A stretch of DNA of 64,000 nucleotides from Rotaria socialis (GCA_905331475.1 CAJNYU010004067.1:62001-126000), one strand, 5' to 3'. Shown: positions 1-12,914, counted from the first letter of the stretch. The notes: generated from the letters alone by a model not told the origin. A program made the numbers and translations.

Positions 1-2246
1 TCAATATATCTACCAATAAAATCATTTACGTAGTGATTAGCGAATGCTTCATTGTGCCGTACAAATAGATAATCAAATGGTTCCTAAGCATAGAATTTCT
101 TTTTAGTTTTTATTGTAGACAGACGAGGAAACGATATTATTCAAATAGTATTGTATATCATTATGGCGGTTAGTAAAATGAAGAAAAAAACATCGGTTAA
201 TAAGAAGACTCACACAATGAAATCGTTGTGAAGAAAACTTATTCACTCTGTCACGATATGCATAGTGTGAATTTGGATAATAAAATGGTGCTATTCGACG
301 TGGAGGTATTAAATAAGAACCACCAATACTATTACTCACGGGCGGCGATAAAAGTTTATTTAAATGTGGTACAACAATATATGACTAGTAATATTGGAAA
401 TGTTTATTCATAGACTTATTGAAAATTATTTTCTTTTTTTAATGAATACCTTCTTTCGTCTTGAGAGTCCACTACCTAAACCATATTGAGATAAAGGTGA
501 TGGATATCGTCGAATTAGATTGGCATTTGAAGTTACGTTGTAATCAGTTGAATTAAGACCCCAAGTGCCAAGACCAGTTGAAGGAGAACTAAGGTATGTA
601 TGGGAAAATGTTTTTTTTTGTGCATATTCGATATTTTTCTACTCAAGTACTTCAAATCAGACAACAACCAACGGCAGACCGTTCAGTATAATATATGTGT
701 TATGCAGACGGTAATAAAACTAATAGAACGGTTAACTATTCTCTAACCGCCATTCTACCGTGATATACGCGTAACAGTACGATTAAAACGTGCAACATGA
801 ATACTTACTGTAAATTATCAACTGTTGGTAATGGGCTAGTAAATCGACGCAGATTATAACGATTCCGATAAGGTTCAATACCAGGTGGTGTTATTAACCT
901 AAAGTAAGGGCGTAACAAAGACGTATTTGAATTTTGTGATACTAATTCAAAATGTTTTTACTATTTTGTTCTAAAGGAATGCATCCTATGCTGACATTTT
1001 ATACGTGATAGAATTATCAATACAAAATATAGTTTACATCATAGATTGGTAAATACGTGATTATATTCCTTGTTTATAATTATAATTCAAGGATAAGTAT
1101 GCATCAATTTTATTTGTTTTCTTCTGATTTGTGTATATGAAATCAACTCTTGTGAAACCTCGATCAGTTTTGTGCTTTTTTTTATGAATAGTCTACATCA
1201 GTAAAGCCTTATTTGTAAGAAATGTGTTTGCTTGAGAAAATGAGAGCTTTTTGTCATGTTGAAAACGTGGAATGAGCTTGTGCATAGAATAATTTATTTT
1301 TCGTAGTTTTAAAAATTAAGATCACATGACTCAAAATACAAATAAAATACTAAACGAAAACAGGATAGAAAGACGCCTATAGTCGAAACGGCTGAAGGAC
1401 AAAAATACATGAGAAAGACATTCACCTACTTTCAGGACGGAACAAAAATAGTTTGTTTCTGTTTTTCAATACAGAAATTAAGAGAAAAATAATGCTTGAT
1501 CTACAAGGCCATCTACCATGCTTTTGTAAACGACCGTTTACATTTCTAATCATTCTAACATTCTGGATATTGTCTAATAAAAAAAATCTATTCCTTACTG
1601 ATTATGTTGTGTAATGTTGATTTAATCGTTTTGTTTTTGTTTTTACAAAATTTTTTCGCTTTGTTTGTTTTTAAAGTACTTCAGAGAAAAAACTATTTGT
1701 TTTTATGGGCAAAAGGTAGTATCAAAGCATTTAAAAATATAGTGATATTCATATTTTCTTCAATAACTAACGAGAAATGTTTCTTTTTTGAATACTATGA
1801 ATACTTGATGTTCAAATATTGTAAAAATAACTACATACGTTCGTAATCTCGGTGGTGTACGAATAGGACTATAAAATCGTCTTGCTCTCATTGGCTCCAA
1901 ATCAGTTGGTTGGTGCCAATTAAACATATTTTCACTGAAATTTTCACTATAGAGTGGTTGTCGTAGGTGTGATGCCTTCTTTAATATCGAAGCTGGTTTA
2001 TATATTGAATTTTGCGATGAATTATTTCCAAATCTAAATTTTTATTTTGTCTAGATTGTTATATTTTTTTTTGGCTTCCAATATTTGTGTATGTTAATCA
2101 AAAAAGAAAGAATACCGTATTTTGATGCCATTCGGATTGTTCGTTGTTTTAGAATTTAACTGATGTGTGGTAGTTTTTTTCGTTCGAGACTTTTGAACAG
2201 GTGGACGTCCGAGTGAACGTGGAAGATTTTGGTATGTTGTTGCCAT
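1..2246 (-). CDS. Unrecognised Arg/Pro/Tyr-rich protein, 3' end outside the window
   Basis: I do not recognise this protein. Six exons can be read on the minus strand: 2246-2116 (ATG at 2246), 2033-1839, 941-809, 588-450, 384-214 and 83-1, the last running off the window. Donors are GTATTC, GTATGT, GTAAGT, GTATTC and GTGAGT; acceptors end in TAG. Exon pairs 1-2, 3-4, 4-5 and 5-6 join in frame. Exons 2 and 3 do not join directly (two bases left over, one needed), so a small exon is probably missed in the 0.9-kb gap, or the exon 2 donor lies elsewhere. The protein is basic and low in hydrophobic runs, with recurring stretches such as SPIRTPPRL, RLITPPGIEPYRNRY, RRYPSPLSQYG and YLIPPRRIAPFYYP. 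No signal peptide or membrane segment is visible. The composition resembles cytoskeletal or ciliary microtubule-associated proteins, but that is only an impression. Confidence 0.6.
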
Positions 2247-3201
2247 TTAATAGAACAAGTATTGATTTGTGAAACTCAATTATGCTCTATTATATATACG
2301 TACAATCAAACATGTCACTTATTTAAATGTCATGGTAACAAAAGCGTTTAGGCTATTTGTTATATGAAAAATGCCTCATGTGAAAATTCTTCTTCGTTTC
2401 TTTTCAAATAATTTCTTTTCTCTTCTAATCGATAATTTTGAATAGTAATTTATAAACGAAGATTTTCAATTTTTAGATAAAATTGATTTGATTTGTTAAA
2501 TCTTTTAACCAATACAAATTCATCGGCAGTGACTCATTCTTATAAGAACCCTTGTTTATTATTATTATTCAGAATTGTTCTGTTATCTTTTCATTGCCTT
2601 ATATTTTGGTATTATTATTAAACGTTGGCTGTTACAAGTGCGTGTGGATGTTTATAAAAGAAATCAGAAAAATTGTATTTTCTTATTTCTTCTAGATAAA
2701 TTGGTAAGTTTGGAACAATTGAAATTTTTCGTAATTTTTTCTAAACGAAAATCAACACATGCGCGCACCAGGCACACGCACACATTGACTTTTCCCCATC
2801 CTTCTCACTGATTTTATTTGCGCAACTGGTCTTTAAGAATACATTTGATTTTCTTTTCTGTACTCTTCACATCATCCTATGCATATGTCTTTATGTTGTA
2901 TGATTTTAGTTTTAGCCTTCGCTCTTTCTTTCTCTATGTTGTTTCAAATGCATTTTATACCTGTGAGTGAAAGAGAAAAAAAGGAGGCGGTAGTATTGGC
3001 AATAGAGAAAAAAAACTCATTTGTAATGTCGTTATTCGTCAAATACTTGTCACCTGTAGTTGGTGATGTCGTTTTTTCTTCGTTTCTCTCTCTATATTCT
3101 ATGAGTAATAACAAGTGTTTCATTGCATTACTTTTTCATTTCGTTTTACAAAAGTAAGCAGAGTAAAGAAAAAATAGAATTGAATATAAAAACATCAAAT
3201 C
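2247..3201. other. Intergenic region between divergent genes
   Basis: This stretch lies between the start codons of a minus-strand gene (2246) and a plus-strand exon (3202), so it should hold promoters for both. It is AT-rich, with poly-T runs and a short CA-rich stretch near 2757-2785. I see no convincing coding exon. Confidence 0.5.
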
Positions 3202-3726
3202 ATGAACGATATTTATTGGCACGAGAAACGAACGATGTCTTCGAAACAACTTTCGTCACCTCCGCCAACACAACCTAGACGTTCATATGAAAATGCACAT
3301 CGAACGAAACATCACGAGCAAATGGATACTCGATATAATTCACATACGGCATCAGGTCGAGCAGCTCCTTCGCCGTATTATCATTATCCTACAGTAACAA
3401 ATCGATCACATCATAGTAATCATGGCAATTTTGCATACACTTCCAGTACACAAGGTGTTTATCATCAAACACCGCCTGTTAATATGACTCCTCCTCCACT
3501 TCCGGTGTATTCACGCCATCACAGGCAGATCGATTCAAGAGATCAATCTCATTATTCTCAGCAAAGATACTCATCTCGTAGCGCTAGTGACGATTATTTT
3601 ATATCAAACTATCATGATTCAAATCATCTTAATGGTAACATGTATGATGATGATGAGAATGACGATGGGCATATTCATGTAGAGGATAATTCGGAAGTTT
3701 TCAATTATCCTTTCGATGATATAAGT
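3202..3726 (+). CDS. Possible alternative first coding exon of the PHACTR gene
   Basis: A 175-codon open exon begins with ATG at 3202 and ends at a strong donor (GTAAGT at 3727) in phase 0. The peptide is low-complexity and probably disordered, rich in His, Tyr, Ser, Pro and Gln, with an acidic patch (YDDDENDDG) near its end. The exon at 5375 downstream also starts in phase 0, so this exon could splice to it in place of the exon at 4936-5064. The latter cannot serve as an internal cassette, because its only nearby acceptor (AG at 4920-4921) leaves the wrong phase. That points to two alternative promoters. It could instead be a separate short gene; no known domain is visible. Confidence 0.5.
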
Positions 3727-4935
3727 GTAAGTTTTAAAAGAGAGAAAAATAATAGTATTGTCTATTTTTTCCTTTTCACTTCTTAGCGATGCTTCGTTCG
3801 CATGAGAACAGATTTCGATGATTCATCATAGGTCTGATAGAGTCTCTTTTTTATTTCTACAATTTTTTTACACTATATGTTAATCCAATAGAAAACGTAT
3901 GTAATTTGAGGTTCTTATTCAAGAAAAAGAAAGCATTCTCTTGTTTCTAATCAAATTATTCTAAGCCATTTACATATATATATATATTTCATCAGAAAAC
4001 ATTTTTATCCGAGTAAAACTTGATGGTAAAAAATGTCTTTCTTTCCTGATGAATTAGATGAGCACACCCACGAAGAAAACCAGCAACCTTTATTCCTTAA
4101 TGACTATTTTTGCATTATAGATCCTTATATGATACCTGTCAACGTTTTTTTTTTTTTGTATATACCGTATTATTAATACTACTAATCTGCTGTTACTTTT
4201 GAAGTATATGACAAAACGAAAGAAAAAGTATTTACTAAGATTGTAACACAGTTGCACTTATTTTTCGCTCTTATCAGTATTCTTTTTCTATAACTGATTG
4301 CTTTGGGATTTAGGAATCATTTCTTATCTTCTGTTTCGTATTCATTTCTTTTTTTTTCTTCTTCTCCGTAAAGAATCGATAAGCTCTATCCTATGCATAA
4401 CTTATTCATCTCAATAAAGTTATGTTTCTTTTCTCTTTTTCGTTTTTACTTTCTTAATCTTATTGTCGGATAAACGACAAAATATAATCATGATCATCAT
4501 TGAAAAGGGTCATATTTTGTGTATAACAGACATACTAATCAGTGAACAACAGATAGAATATGAAAAAAATAAAAGGTCAAATGTCATCTTGTTTTCGTAT
4601 TGATGTATAGTATATAGATAGATGGTTAGATAGATACGAAAAGAAGAACGAACAATAGAAGGACTCGGTTGAGGAATGGCCTTCATTTACGATTACGTGT
4701 ACTCACGTCCGTTCGTTTTTACTCGATCGGCCAAACGCTAAACGAAGAAAAAAAAGTAATGAGGAGAAATTTTATACGATGTTAAAACAAAGAGAAAAAA
4801 AGAAGGAGAAGAATGTGAAAAGAAACCAAGCAAAAATTATCATTTGTATTAAGACAAAACGAGAAAAAATCGAGAGAAAGAGAGAAACTGATTTAATGTT
4901 TCGTTACAATAGTATTTGTAGAAGAGTATAGAGAA
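3727..4935. other. Intronic or upstream region of the PHACTR gene
   Basis: This lies between the two possible PHACTR first exons. It contains poly-T and purine-rich runs (for example 4744-4880) and no convincing coding exon. If the exon at 4936 has its own promoter, it should lie in the last few hundred bases here. Confidence 0.4.
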
Positions 4936-7900
4936 ATGGGTCTATCTAATTCTCGACGATGGTGGCGAGTGGAAGAAGTATCAACGGTACATCTATCTTC
5001 TACTGAAAATATTGATTTGAAGGCGAGCCAAGATGAGAAAGAAGAAAAAATTGATATTGATGAGGTATGTTCTTAATTGATTTATGAATATACTCAAATA
5101 GTCAAGAGAGAACTCGATTGCCATTTGGTATTCTTTTTTGCACGTCATATACACATGACTATGATTGGATTCACAAGTGCCCTCCTCAACCTTGGTAGAC
5201 ATGGTTCACTCCAGTGATTCATTCATTCGTTCATTCTTTTTTTTACCTCTTTCTCTAACGCTCTTACGAGTGTACTTGCTCTTTCGTAGTTGCTGATAAG
5301 AACGATGAAAAAGCAAAAATTGAACATTAAATCAGTATATTCAATTTCTTTTTTATTATTATTTCTTTAAAAAGGACGTGATATCACCAACTAGTTCATC
5401 GATGGCAACATATCGTACTGTAGGATTTGTTACTTCTGCGAATACAAATAATAATAACAATAATAATAATGCACCATCAAATTTAAATCGCGATCCAATC
5501 GATTATTCTTCAACAAAATATAATCAACCACAAAATTATAAAGCATTAACAATGCCTAAAAGTCATTATCAAAATGTAACGACAACAAAAGATTTTCTTC
5601 CAGGAGATAGTGAAACTAATTATTCAGTAGCATCATCATCATTAGATCCAGAATCGAGTTCCAATGTAAATGAACCAACCAAACGTATCAATAATCCTAA
5701 TGGAAAATTTTCGATACAAAAAATATTCAGTAAAGGACTTTCGTGGCGTACACGAAAAAAACCGCCATCAATATTAACGCCACCTCCATCACAGACCGTC
5801 ACATCATCGAATACAGTCTATAGCAATATTTCAGCACCATCATCTGCTGGAGCATATGTGACAAAAAATTTTGATAATTTTTCTGAAGTTCCTCCACCGA
5901 CAACTGTTCGTTCTATATCAGTTGATTCAATATCAAATAACACATCGCCACAAAGAATTATTGTTACCGAATCAGTTAATGTTGCAACAACAAGAGCGAA
6001 TAGTATCGATAGTGTTACATTAGATTTTGATCGACCAGTAACAGCCAATCGAACTTATGTTCAACCATCATGGGCGACTAATGTTTCATCGTCTTCAACA
6101 ACAACAACAAATGCAACTCCTGTTATTACAGAATCAGTAAATCGATTAACTCCGATACCAGCCACTCGAGTATTACCTGTACAATTCACTGAAAATAACA
6201 AACTATCTACACCGCGATCTCCGGCACCACCACCACCCTCATTATCATCCATTGTATCATCACCTCTCCCTCCTAACAGCATGTCATCAACAATAAAAAC
6301 AATAGAAACCAATAATGCTACCACTTCTTTAATAAAAACTACATCAAATCCGCCTAGGATTCCACCTCCTGGTAAAATATATTCATATAAAAATCTTTTA
6401 ATAAATTTCATAATTTGATTTTTTTTCAGTTGCTCCTAAACCTGATGCTAGTCGTTTAACACCAATTCGTGCAAGTTATTTAAACCATACTACTACCAAT
6501 AATAATAATAGCAACAACAACAATAATAATAATAACAACAGCAACAACAATAATAATAATAATAATAATAATAATTTTTCTTCCACTGCCAATCAGACAC
6601 CGCCACCACCACCACCACCATCATCACTGCAATCACCCACAACAACTACAAGTGTTACAATTACTACCACTCCATCATTAATATCATCATCTTCTTCAAT
6701 TTCTGGGCCTACAATCGAACAACGTCGTTTAGCTTTAGCTGATAAATTTACAGCAAGTCAATTCAAGCCTATTCATGATAATAATACTGCTGGTTATCCT
6801 AATGGCACTCCTATGTCAACAACACGTCCAATACCTTCTAGTAATATTTTAGCATTACAAGAGAAATTTCAAGTACGTTCTTCATCTGTGAGTGCATCAA
6901 ATTCATCACCAGCACCAGTTGTTTCGACTAATCCAAATGTGATTTCTTCAAATGTAATTAATTCATCGTCACCATCAACCAATTCCTCATCAACACCCAC
7001 AACAACAACGATTCAAACAAATAAACAAATTACTATTCAAGATATTGATACAAATAAATATGAAGAAATTCTCGCTAAGGAACCAGATTTAACAAGACAA
7101 CCAGAAAAAAGTGCGTTGAAAAAATCTCATGGAGTCAAACGTCGTGTTATACCAGTATTTCGAGAAAATCAACGTCCATCACCACGTCCTAGCCCAAAAA
7201 TGACACCAGCCGTTATTGTAACTACGTCATCATCACCCTCAGCCGCAACCGCAACAGTGGCAGACAATGATGAGCATAATTCGGATTATGAACATAATGA
7301 TAATGGTGATTCTTCATCTGACGATGATGGCAGTAGTAATGATGATGGAAAAAAGAAACGTTTTGTTAACGTTAAACGTAATGACTCATTAGCACGATTT
7401 CTTAAAGATCGTCCGATGCCGAATGAATTATATGAGAAAAATATCCTTGTTAAACCTTTAGATGAACGTAAAAATGAACGCGAAACAATTGAAACAAAAT
7501 TAGAACGAAAATTATCATTGAGACCAACTCCAGAAGAACTCGAAGCAAGAAATATTCTACGTGCAAAAACACAAGCTGAGTTAGCAGAAGAAAAAGAAGC
7601 AACAAAACGTTATTTAATACGAAAACTTAGCTTCAGACCAAGTATTCAAGGTAAAGCAAAACTATTCACTTTTATCATTCGAGAGAATCACTTTGCAACA
7701 TGATTCCTAACAAAAATGAGTTTTGACAGATATTTTTAATAATATTATTTTTCACTCTAGAGTAAACCAGAAAGTATTTTGTTATCAAATTTCTCGACAG
7801 TAAAAATAACAACGAAAAATAGTATCCCAAAATAGCTCAACAAAGAAAGTTGCCTTATCTTTACCTGCAGAGTTTTGTATTTTATAGCTTTTGACTGTAA

Positions 7901-8181
7901 ACTTTTTTATCGACAGTATTTTATCATTTCATAGCGAACATTTTCATCGATAATTTGCTTTTATTTTTATTTTAGAACTTCGTGATCGAAAAATCATTCG
8001 TTTTTGTGATTATATTGAAGTATCTGAATGTGATGATGTTGATCGGCGTGCAGATAAACCATGGACACGGTTAACACCACGAGATAAACAAATGATTCGA
8101 AAAGAACTCAATGAATATAAAAGTTCAGAAATGGAGATTCATCCCGATAGTGCAAGATACACACGTTTTCATCCTCCTTAG
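4936..8181 (+). CDS. PHACTR: Phosphatase and actin regulator (PHACTR family)
   Basis: PHACTR proteins bind G-actin through RPEL motifs and protein phosphatase 1 through a C-terminal motif, coupling actin levels to dephosphorylation of cytoskeletal targets. Exons 4936-5064, 5375-6371, 6430-7650 and 7976-8181 join in frame to 850 residues. Three RPEL motifs are visible: RPMPNEL (near residue 703), RPTPEEL (near 740) and RPSIQEL (near 778, split by the last intron). The C-terminus holds the PP1-docking region [10 protein letters not shown], then [28 protein letters not shown] and TRFHPP, nearly the same as in vertebrate PHACTRs. A basic patch ([15 protein letters not shown]) matches the N-terminal region of the family, but the RPEL that normally follows it is not seen. 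The N-terminus MGLSNS fits an N-myristoylation consensus. Between these parts lie poly-Asn and Ser/Thr/Pro-rich linkers, with an acidic block before the RPELs. Confidence 0.93.
6498..6575 (+). repeat. AAT/AAC trinucleotide repeat coding for poly-asparagine
   Basis: An imperfect AAT/AAC/AGC trinucleotide run inside the third PHACTR exon encodes an Asn-rich tract with a few Ser residues. A shorter AAT/AAC run lies in the second exon near 5446-5470. Such tracts are prone to length change between alleles. Confidence 0.85.
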
Positions 8182-9001
8182 AAATTCTTTTTCTTCATAT
8201 GAATTCCGATTTGTTGTTCTCTATTTGATTTTCGCTTTTCTGTACAGAAATTTCTTTTTCTATCGAAAAGAAAACCAAAGAAAGATTCTTCTTTTTTTCC
8301 AAAAAAAAGAGCAACAAAAAGAAACAAACTTCCTTCATTCTTGCTGTGATTTTTTCCATATTCACATATGAATGTTTATTTCTGTTGACTGACTGACTTA
8401 TTGCTACGTCTAATCCACATACATATATTTTTTTGGTTCAAATTTCTTCTTCTTCTTTTTTTTACTTCCAAATAAGTAGTGTGCGTTACCTTATCGATCA
8501 AACACTATTCATGTATAATTTCTTATCTTACATTGAGACCGGTTGTTTGTTCTTCATATTTTTTTTTCGCTATTGTTATTGTTCATGATGAACATTAGAT
8601 TTTCTCGTTTTTTTCTGCCTTTTATTGTTCAATACACATTCCATACACACTTCAAAACATGTCATGATGTATATCTATGATCGTACATGTTCTCTTGTTG
8701 AATACGATTTTCTTTTCTTTTTTGTAAAACATTTGCTTGAAATTTTTTTTTGTCGTTGTTGTTGTTGTTGTTGTTGCTGTTGTTTGTCTATACGAAAAGA
8801 AATAATTAAATGAACAAACAGATAGACAATAAAAGAAAAGGAAGCTGATGTAATTACTAAAAAAAAAAGAACTATGTTTTTGTTTGTTTGTTTAATCTAT
8901 TAAACAATATATTTTTCCAGATTTTATGATAGATAAAGAAAAAATTCGAATTAAAAACTTAGTTACTTATAAAAAAATATACATTCGAGATTTAAAAAAA
9001 A
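8182..9001. other. Intergenic region, PHACTR to glomulin
   Basis: This holds the 3' flank of PHACTR and the 5' flank of glomulin. It contains poly-T and TTC runs and a GTT repeat near 8754-8781. No coding exon is supported. The last 60 bases before the glomulin ATG are very A-rich. Confidence 0.5.
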
Positions 9002-10747
9002 ATGTCAAATAACGATTGTAATCCAGCATCATCGACACTCGCTGATTTGAATCTATCAATTGTTAAAAAAATTTCGACTTTAATTGATAACTCTGATTTT
9101 AATGAAGCTCGTGACTATTTGGCATCGTTAACTGAACAACAAACCTATGATAATACATGGGATTTATGTACTTACTTATTTGAATTATTAGAGAGACCGT
9201 CAGATAAATTGTGTAATGAATATGAACTTTATGCGGAAGATACGTTAACGCATGTTGCACAATATGGTAATCCACGTGAAATGTTAATTATTATGCTTGA
9301 ACAATCTGATAAATTTATATCAGATAAAGCGTTTGCATTTCATATTAAATTATTTTTTATTATTCTAAAACGTTTGCCATTAAAAGCAAGTATAATAACA
9401 TATATTGATGATATTCTTTCATTATTAAAATGTCATTTGACAACAATTGACTTGCCGACGATTACAAATGACTTTGCAGGTCTTGTTTGATTTTTAATAT
9501 TCAATGAAATAGTAAAGAAATTTTTCTCGTTTTTAGGTAAAGATTTACTTGTATTTAATCATGATTATCGTGTTCATAATTTATTAAAATTAACTCAACT
9601 CTATGTTGATTTTATTTGTCAACTTCGTGACTATTTTTCTACAACACCAACGATTAATATCGTTCCTATTCTAGGAAAATATTTAATATCTATTTTACAA
9701 AAGCCACTTTCATCACTTAGTTATGAGCCAATTGATTCACAAGAAAGTTCATCATTTACATTAATACGTCCATTATTAGATTGTTTATTCACACTAAATC
9801 CAAATCCACTTCAATTCATTGATAACAAAGAAGATCAATCGGTTTTTATTTATTTAGTTTTAACAAAAAAAAATTATTTTTCATTATTACCGTGTATTTA
9901 TTCACCATTCTTCTATCTTATTCTTAGTATACCAGTTATTCAACAATTAAGTAATGATCGTGAACAAGTTATGCTAACAGAAAAAGCATGTGTACTTGTA
10001 TCAACTGTTTGTTCGTGGTTAAGACCGAACAGCGAATTTAATGAAAATTCATTAGATAACAATGATCTTCATACACTTATTGATACATTAAAAACTTGTA
10101 TGGTTCAATCACCGGCTCGGCAATATGCACCATTAACAATAGGTGCATATCGATCATTGTTTCGATCATTCGATCATTTTGGACGCTACACATTTCTTCG
10201 GCAACAAATAGCTAAAACGTCTTGTAACGAAGATTCTTATCGAACATTTCTATGTAGTTTACTTAAAGATGAATTTCTCTATGATTATCGATCGTTGTCA
10301 AGTGAAATTTATAAGGGACCATCATTATTTCAATTACTAGATCGTTTATGTAATTTGCCGAATGGTGTTGAATCGGATTTACTTGAAATTTATGATTGTC
10401 TTTGCTCGACATTGAATTTTATTCGTTTTATTGGTTTAATTGATAAACGAGATGTCAATCGAACATTACTTTGGACTGAACGTTTGAATCGTTTAAATGA
10501 AACATTTCTTAAACCTTTAAGAAAATCAATTGATTTAGCTCGGGCGCATTATAAACTTGAAATGCGAAATAGAAAAGAAGACAATAAACCAGAAAAAATG
10601 GATACAGAGATATTAGTCGACAATAAACCTCTATCAATGCCTAATAAACAAGAACAATTGGACACATTACATTCAGCAGTAACAAAATTTGACATTCTTG
10701 ATTGTATACTGAGTGCTCTTACCGAGACATTTGGTGGTGATTTATAA
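9002..10747 (+). CDS. GLMN: Glomulin, RBX1-binding inhibitor of cullin-RING ligases
   Basis: Glomulin is a HEAT-like helical protein that binds the RING protein RBX1 and blocks E2 recruitment to cullin-RING ubiquitin ligases. Two exons, 9002-9479 and 9537-10747, join in frame across a 57-bp intron to 562 residues, close to the human length of about 594. The N-terminal part has the family block NPREMLIIMLEQ (human NPKELLLGLLE). The C-terminal half aligns closely with human glomulin: GPSLFQLLDRLCNLPNGVES, DLLEIYDCLCSTLNFIRF, LWTERLNRLNETFLKPL, ARAHYKLEMRN and LHSAVTKFDILD. That C-terminal region is the RBX1-binding part in the human protein. The start is the first in-frame ATG after an A-rich leader. 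A poly(A) signal lies at 10840. Confidence 0.93.
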
Positions 10748-11153
10748 TTCTTTTAAGTTGCGTTTTTCTTATATTTGTTTTCGTTTGTTTTTATTTATGG
10801 GATAATAGGCAAGAAATGTATTCCACTATTAAAGCTTCAAATAAAGCATATTGACTTTCATTTATGTTTTCTATTTATCAAAAGAAGCTATACAATTTAC
10901 CTGCAAAAAGGTTTTGTTTCTTCGTTGATGTTACAAAATATTAGGTACCTAAAATTATCATCCAATTCTTTTGATGATAAAAGTATCTCACCGATTGTGA
11001 TTTTTAGTTCATCGGTAGAAACAAATTTTCGACTAGAATTTCCAAATATTTATTGTTAACGAAAAATTGTACGATTTCTTCAAACTTCTATTTATGAAAA
11101 CACAAAAAAAAATTCATTTTAATGAATACTGATCGTTATTTACAGTAAAAGTT
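10748..11153. other. Convergent 3' region, glomulin and PIH1D2
   Basis: The 3' flanks of two convergent genes share this 406-bp gap. It contains the AATAAA signal for glomulin at 10840. No other coding exon is supported. Confidence 0.5.
10840..10845 (+). promoter_or_regulatory. Poly(A) signal AATAAA, glomulin
   Basis: A canonical AATAAA hexamer lies about 95 bases after the glomulin stop codon on the same strand. Confidence 0.5.
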
Positions 11154-12404
11154 TCAACAGTTATTTTTGGATTCATGTGTACTTTGTTCTACAATAATTG
11201 GAATACTGAGTATAAGATGTTGCGTTTTACGTACAAATTTAGCAGTTAAACGTTGAATATCATATAAACTATTACAGTTTGATATATTTGGTTTCTTGCG
11301 TTTTTTCATATCAAGTTTTAGATGCATACGAAGTTTTGTACACTCAACTTGTATTGTTTCTTCCGTAGGTAAAACTGTAACATCACAATCAGCAACACTT
11401 TCACATTCTGGTAATGAAATACGAATGACTAAACAACTATTATTATTCGTGATTTCTTCTGTATATGTTGGAATAGTCCAAAGTTCTTCAATTAATACCG
11501 TTGGTTTTTTCGTTTTCTTTGGTTGTTGTTGTGATGATGGCAACTTGTTAGAAGATGTTGATTGATTACTTAAAGCCATTGAAGAAAGTTCTTTAAGTAA
11601 TGATGGACTAAGATTACTATCAAGTAATTCATCAATATCTTCATCATTTTTCTTAGTTTTCGTTAATGGTTTAAGAAAATTTCGTTGAATTTCTTCTATA
11701 TCACCAAGTGCTGTTTCATCCAAATATTTATAATTGTTATAATCGACTAAAAGTTTATGTTGAGAAGCTACTAAATCAAATGTTGATCGAATCAATTGAG
11801 TACGTCCAATGATTTTTATAACATCTGGATGTACAGCAATATTCACAAGAATACACTGTTCTGTAAATAAGTACAAATTTTGGCTAGAAAAGCTTTCTTC
11901 AATATATATATATATCGCGTTGACTTACCATCATTATGAGTTATTTCTGTTGGTGAAAGTGAATACATTTTTGTTAATTCATCTGTTTTTGTAGGAGCTG
12001 GTAAGCGAAGCCAAGTAAAAATATTTAAATAAAAGGTTTTAATGTTCGGATGGCTCTTTAAAAGAAAAATTTAACATTCTACATACATTGGACAATAAAT
12101 TAATAAACCTACATGTAATACGGATCGAACAGCTAAACATGGTGTTGGTGGTGCCATATATTCTTTTCCTTCTCGTATAGTTTTCTCAATGAATTTTCTA
12201 TGAAATAAAGAAAATTTTGAATATGAAAGGATACAAAATTTGACTAAGGAGACAAATAAACTTCTCACTTACCGCCAAAACTTACTTGTAAGCTGTTGGA
12301 TCACTCGATGCTAATTCATCTAGCATATTCCAAACATTTTTCGCCTTATCCATCATTTCATTAGGTGATGATTTACTTGAAGATTGTAGACGAAGCATAT
12401 CCAT
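11154..12404 (-). CDS. PIH1D2: PIH1 domain-containing protein 2, dynein-arm assembly co-chaperone
   Basis: PIH1D2 is an HSP90 co-factor of the R2TP-like R2SP complex, tied to assembly of ciliary and other large complexes in the cytoplasm. Minus-strand exons 12404-12286, 12197-12113, 12055-11929 and 11860-11154 join in frame to 345 residues (human about 315). The N-terminus, VWNMLDELASSDPTAYK followed by KFIEKTIREGKEY and PTPCLAVRSVL, matches the start of human PIH1D2 (FWNLLDDLAQSDPEGY, KFIQQQLKEGK). The middle keeps the PIH fold signature FTWLRLPAPTKT (human CQWTRIPAPQS) and VNIAVHPDVI. The C-terminal CS-like domain is visible as VIRISLPECESVADCDV, LRMHLKLD and TAKFVRKTQHLILSIPI. A Gln/Ser/Lys-rich linker separates the two domains. 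Introns are 59-88 bp. Confidence 0.92.
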
Positions 12405-12914
12405 TTTGTAGGAATCTATTTAACAATAGTCTATAACAAATTACGTTTACATTGAAGTAATAATGATATAAATAAAATTCTCTCTGAGTGAATTCGAAAT
12501 TTCGACAATTCTCATTCAAAATGAAATACTATCAAAATAAATGCGAAGATTTATTCATTGACATCTGAAATCATATTAGCATGCAGTACTTTTTCTTTGA
12601 AAAGATTGAACTTAGTTTCTATGGTAACTTCAACAGAACAAGTCACTGATAGGATATTTCAAAATATGTAAAAATGAAATTCAATTGATAATTAATAGAA
12701 CTTTTTTCATCAATTTTGAATTAAATTTATTAAAGATGTCATTAGTTCTAGTGATACTTCAAACTAGTTTTTTGATTGGTTGATTCCATCTACAACTCAT
12801 CAACGGACTTTACTTAACTAACTGATTGATAGTTCGAATGAAACGAAGGGTGAAGTCTCACGCGCACTTTTTTAGTAACTACTTCTATTTTATTACTAGA
12901 TAAAATTTTTTCCA
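12405..12914. promoter_or_regulatory. Bidirectional promoter region, PIH1D2 and NELF-A
   Basis: This 510-bp gap separates two divergent start codons and must hold both 5' regions. It is AT-rich, and no clear TATA box or repeated site stands out. The function is inferred from position only. Confidence 0.45.

Noticed and set aside
2575-3157. Two plus-strand open frames upstream of the PHACTR region
   Set aside because: Hydrophobic T-rich translations with no splice logic or homology.
5620-6411. Minus-strand open frames opposite the PHACTR second exon
   Set aside because: They arise from the low-complexity codon bias of the real plus-strand exon.
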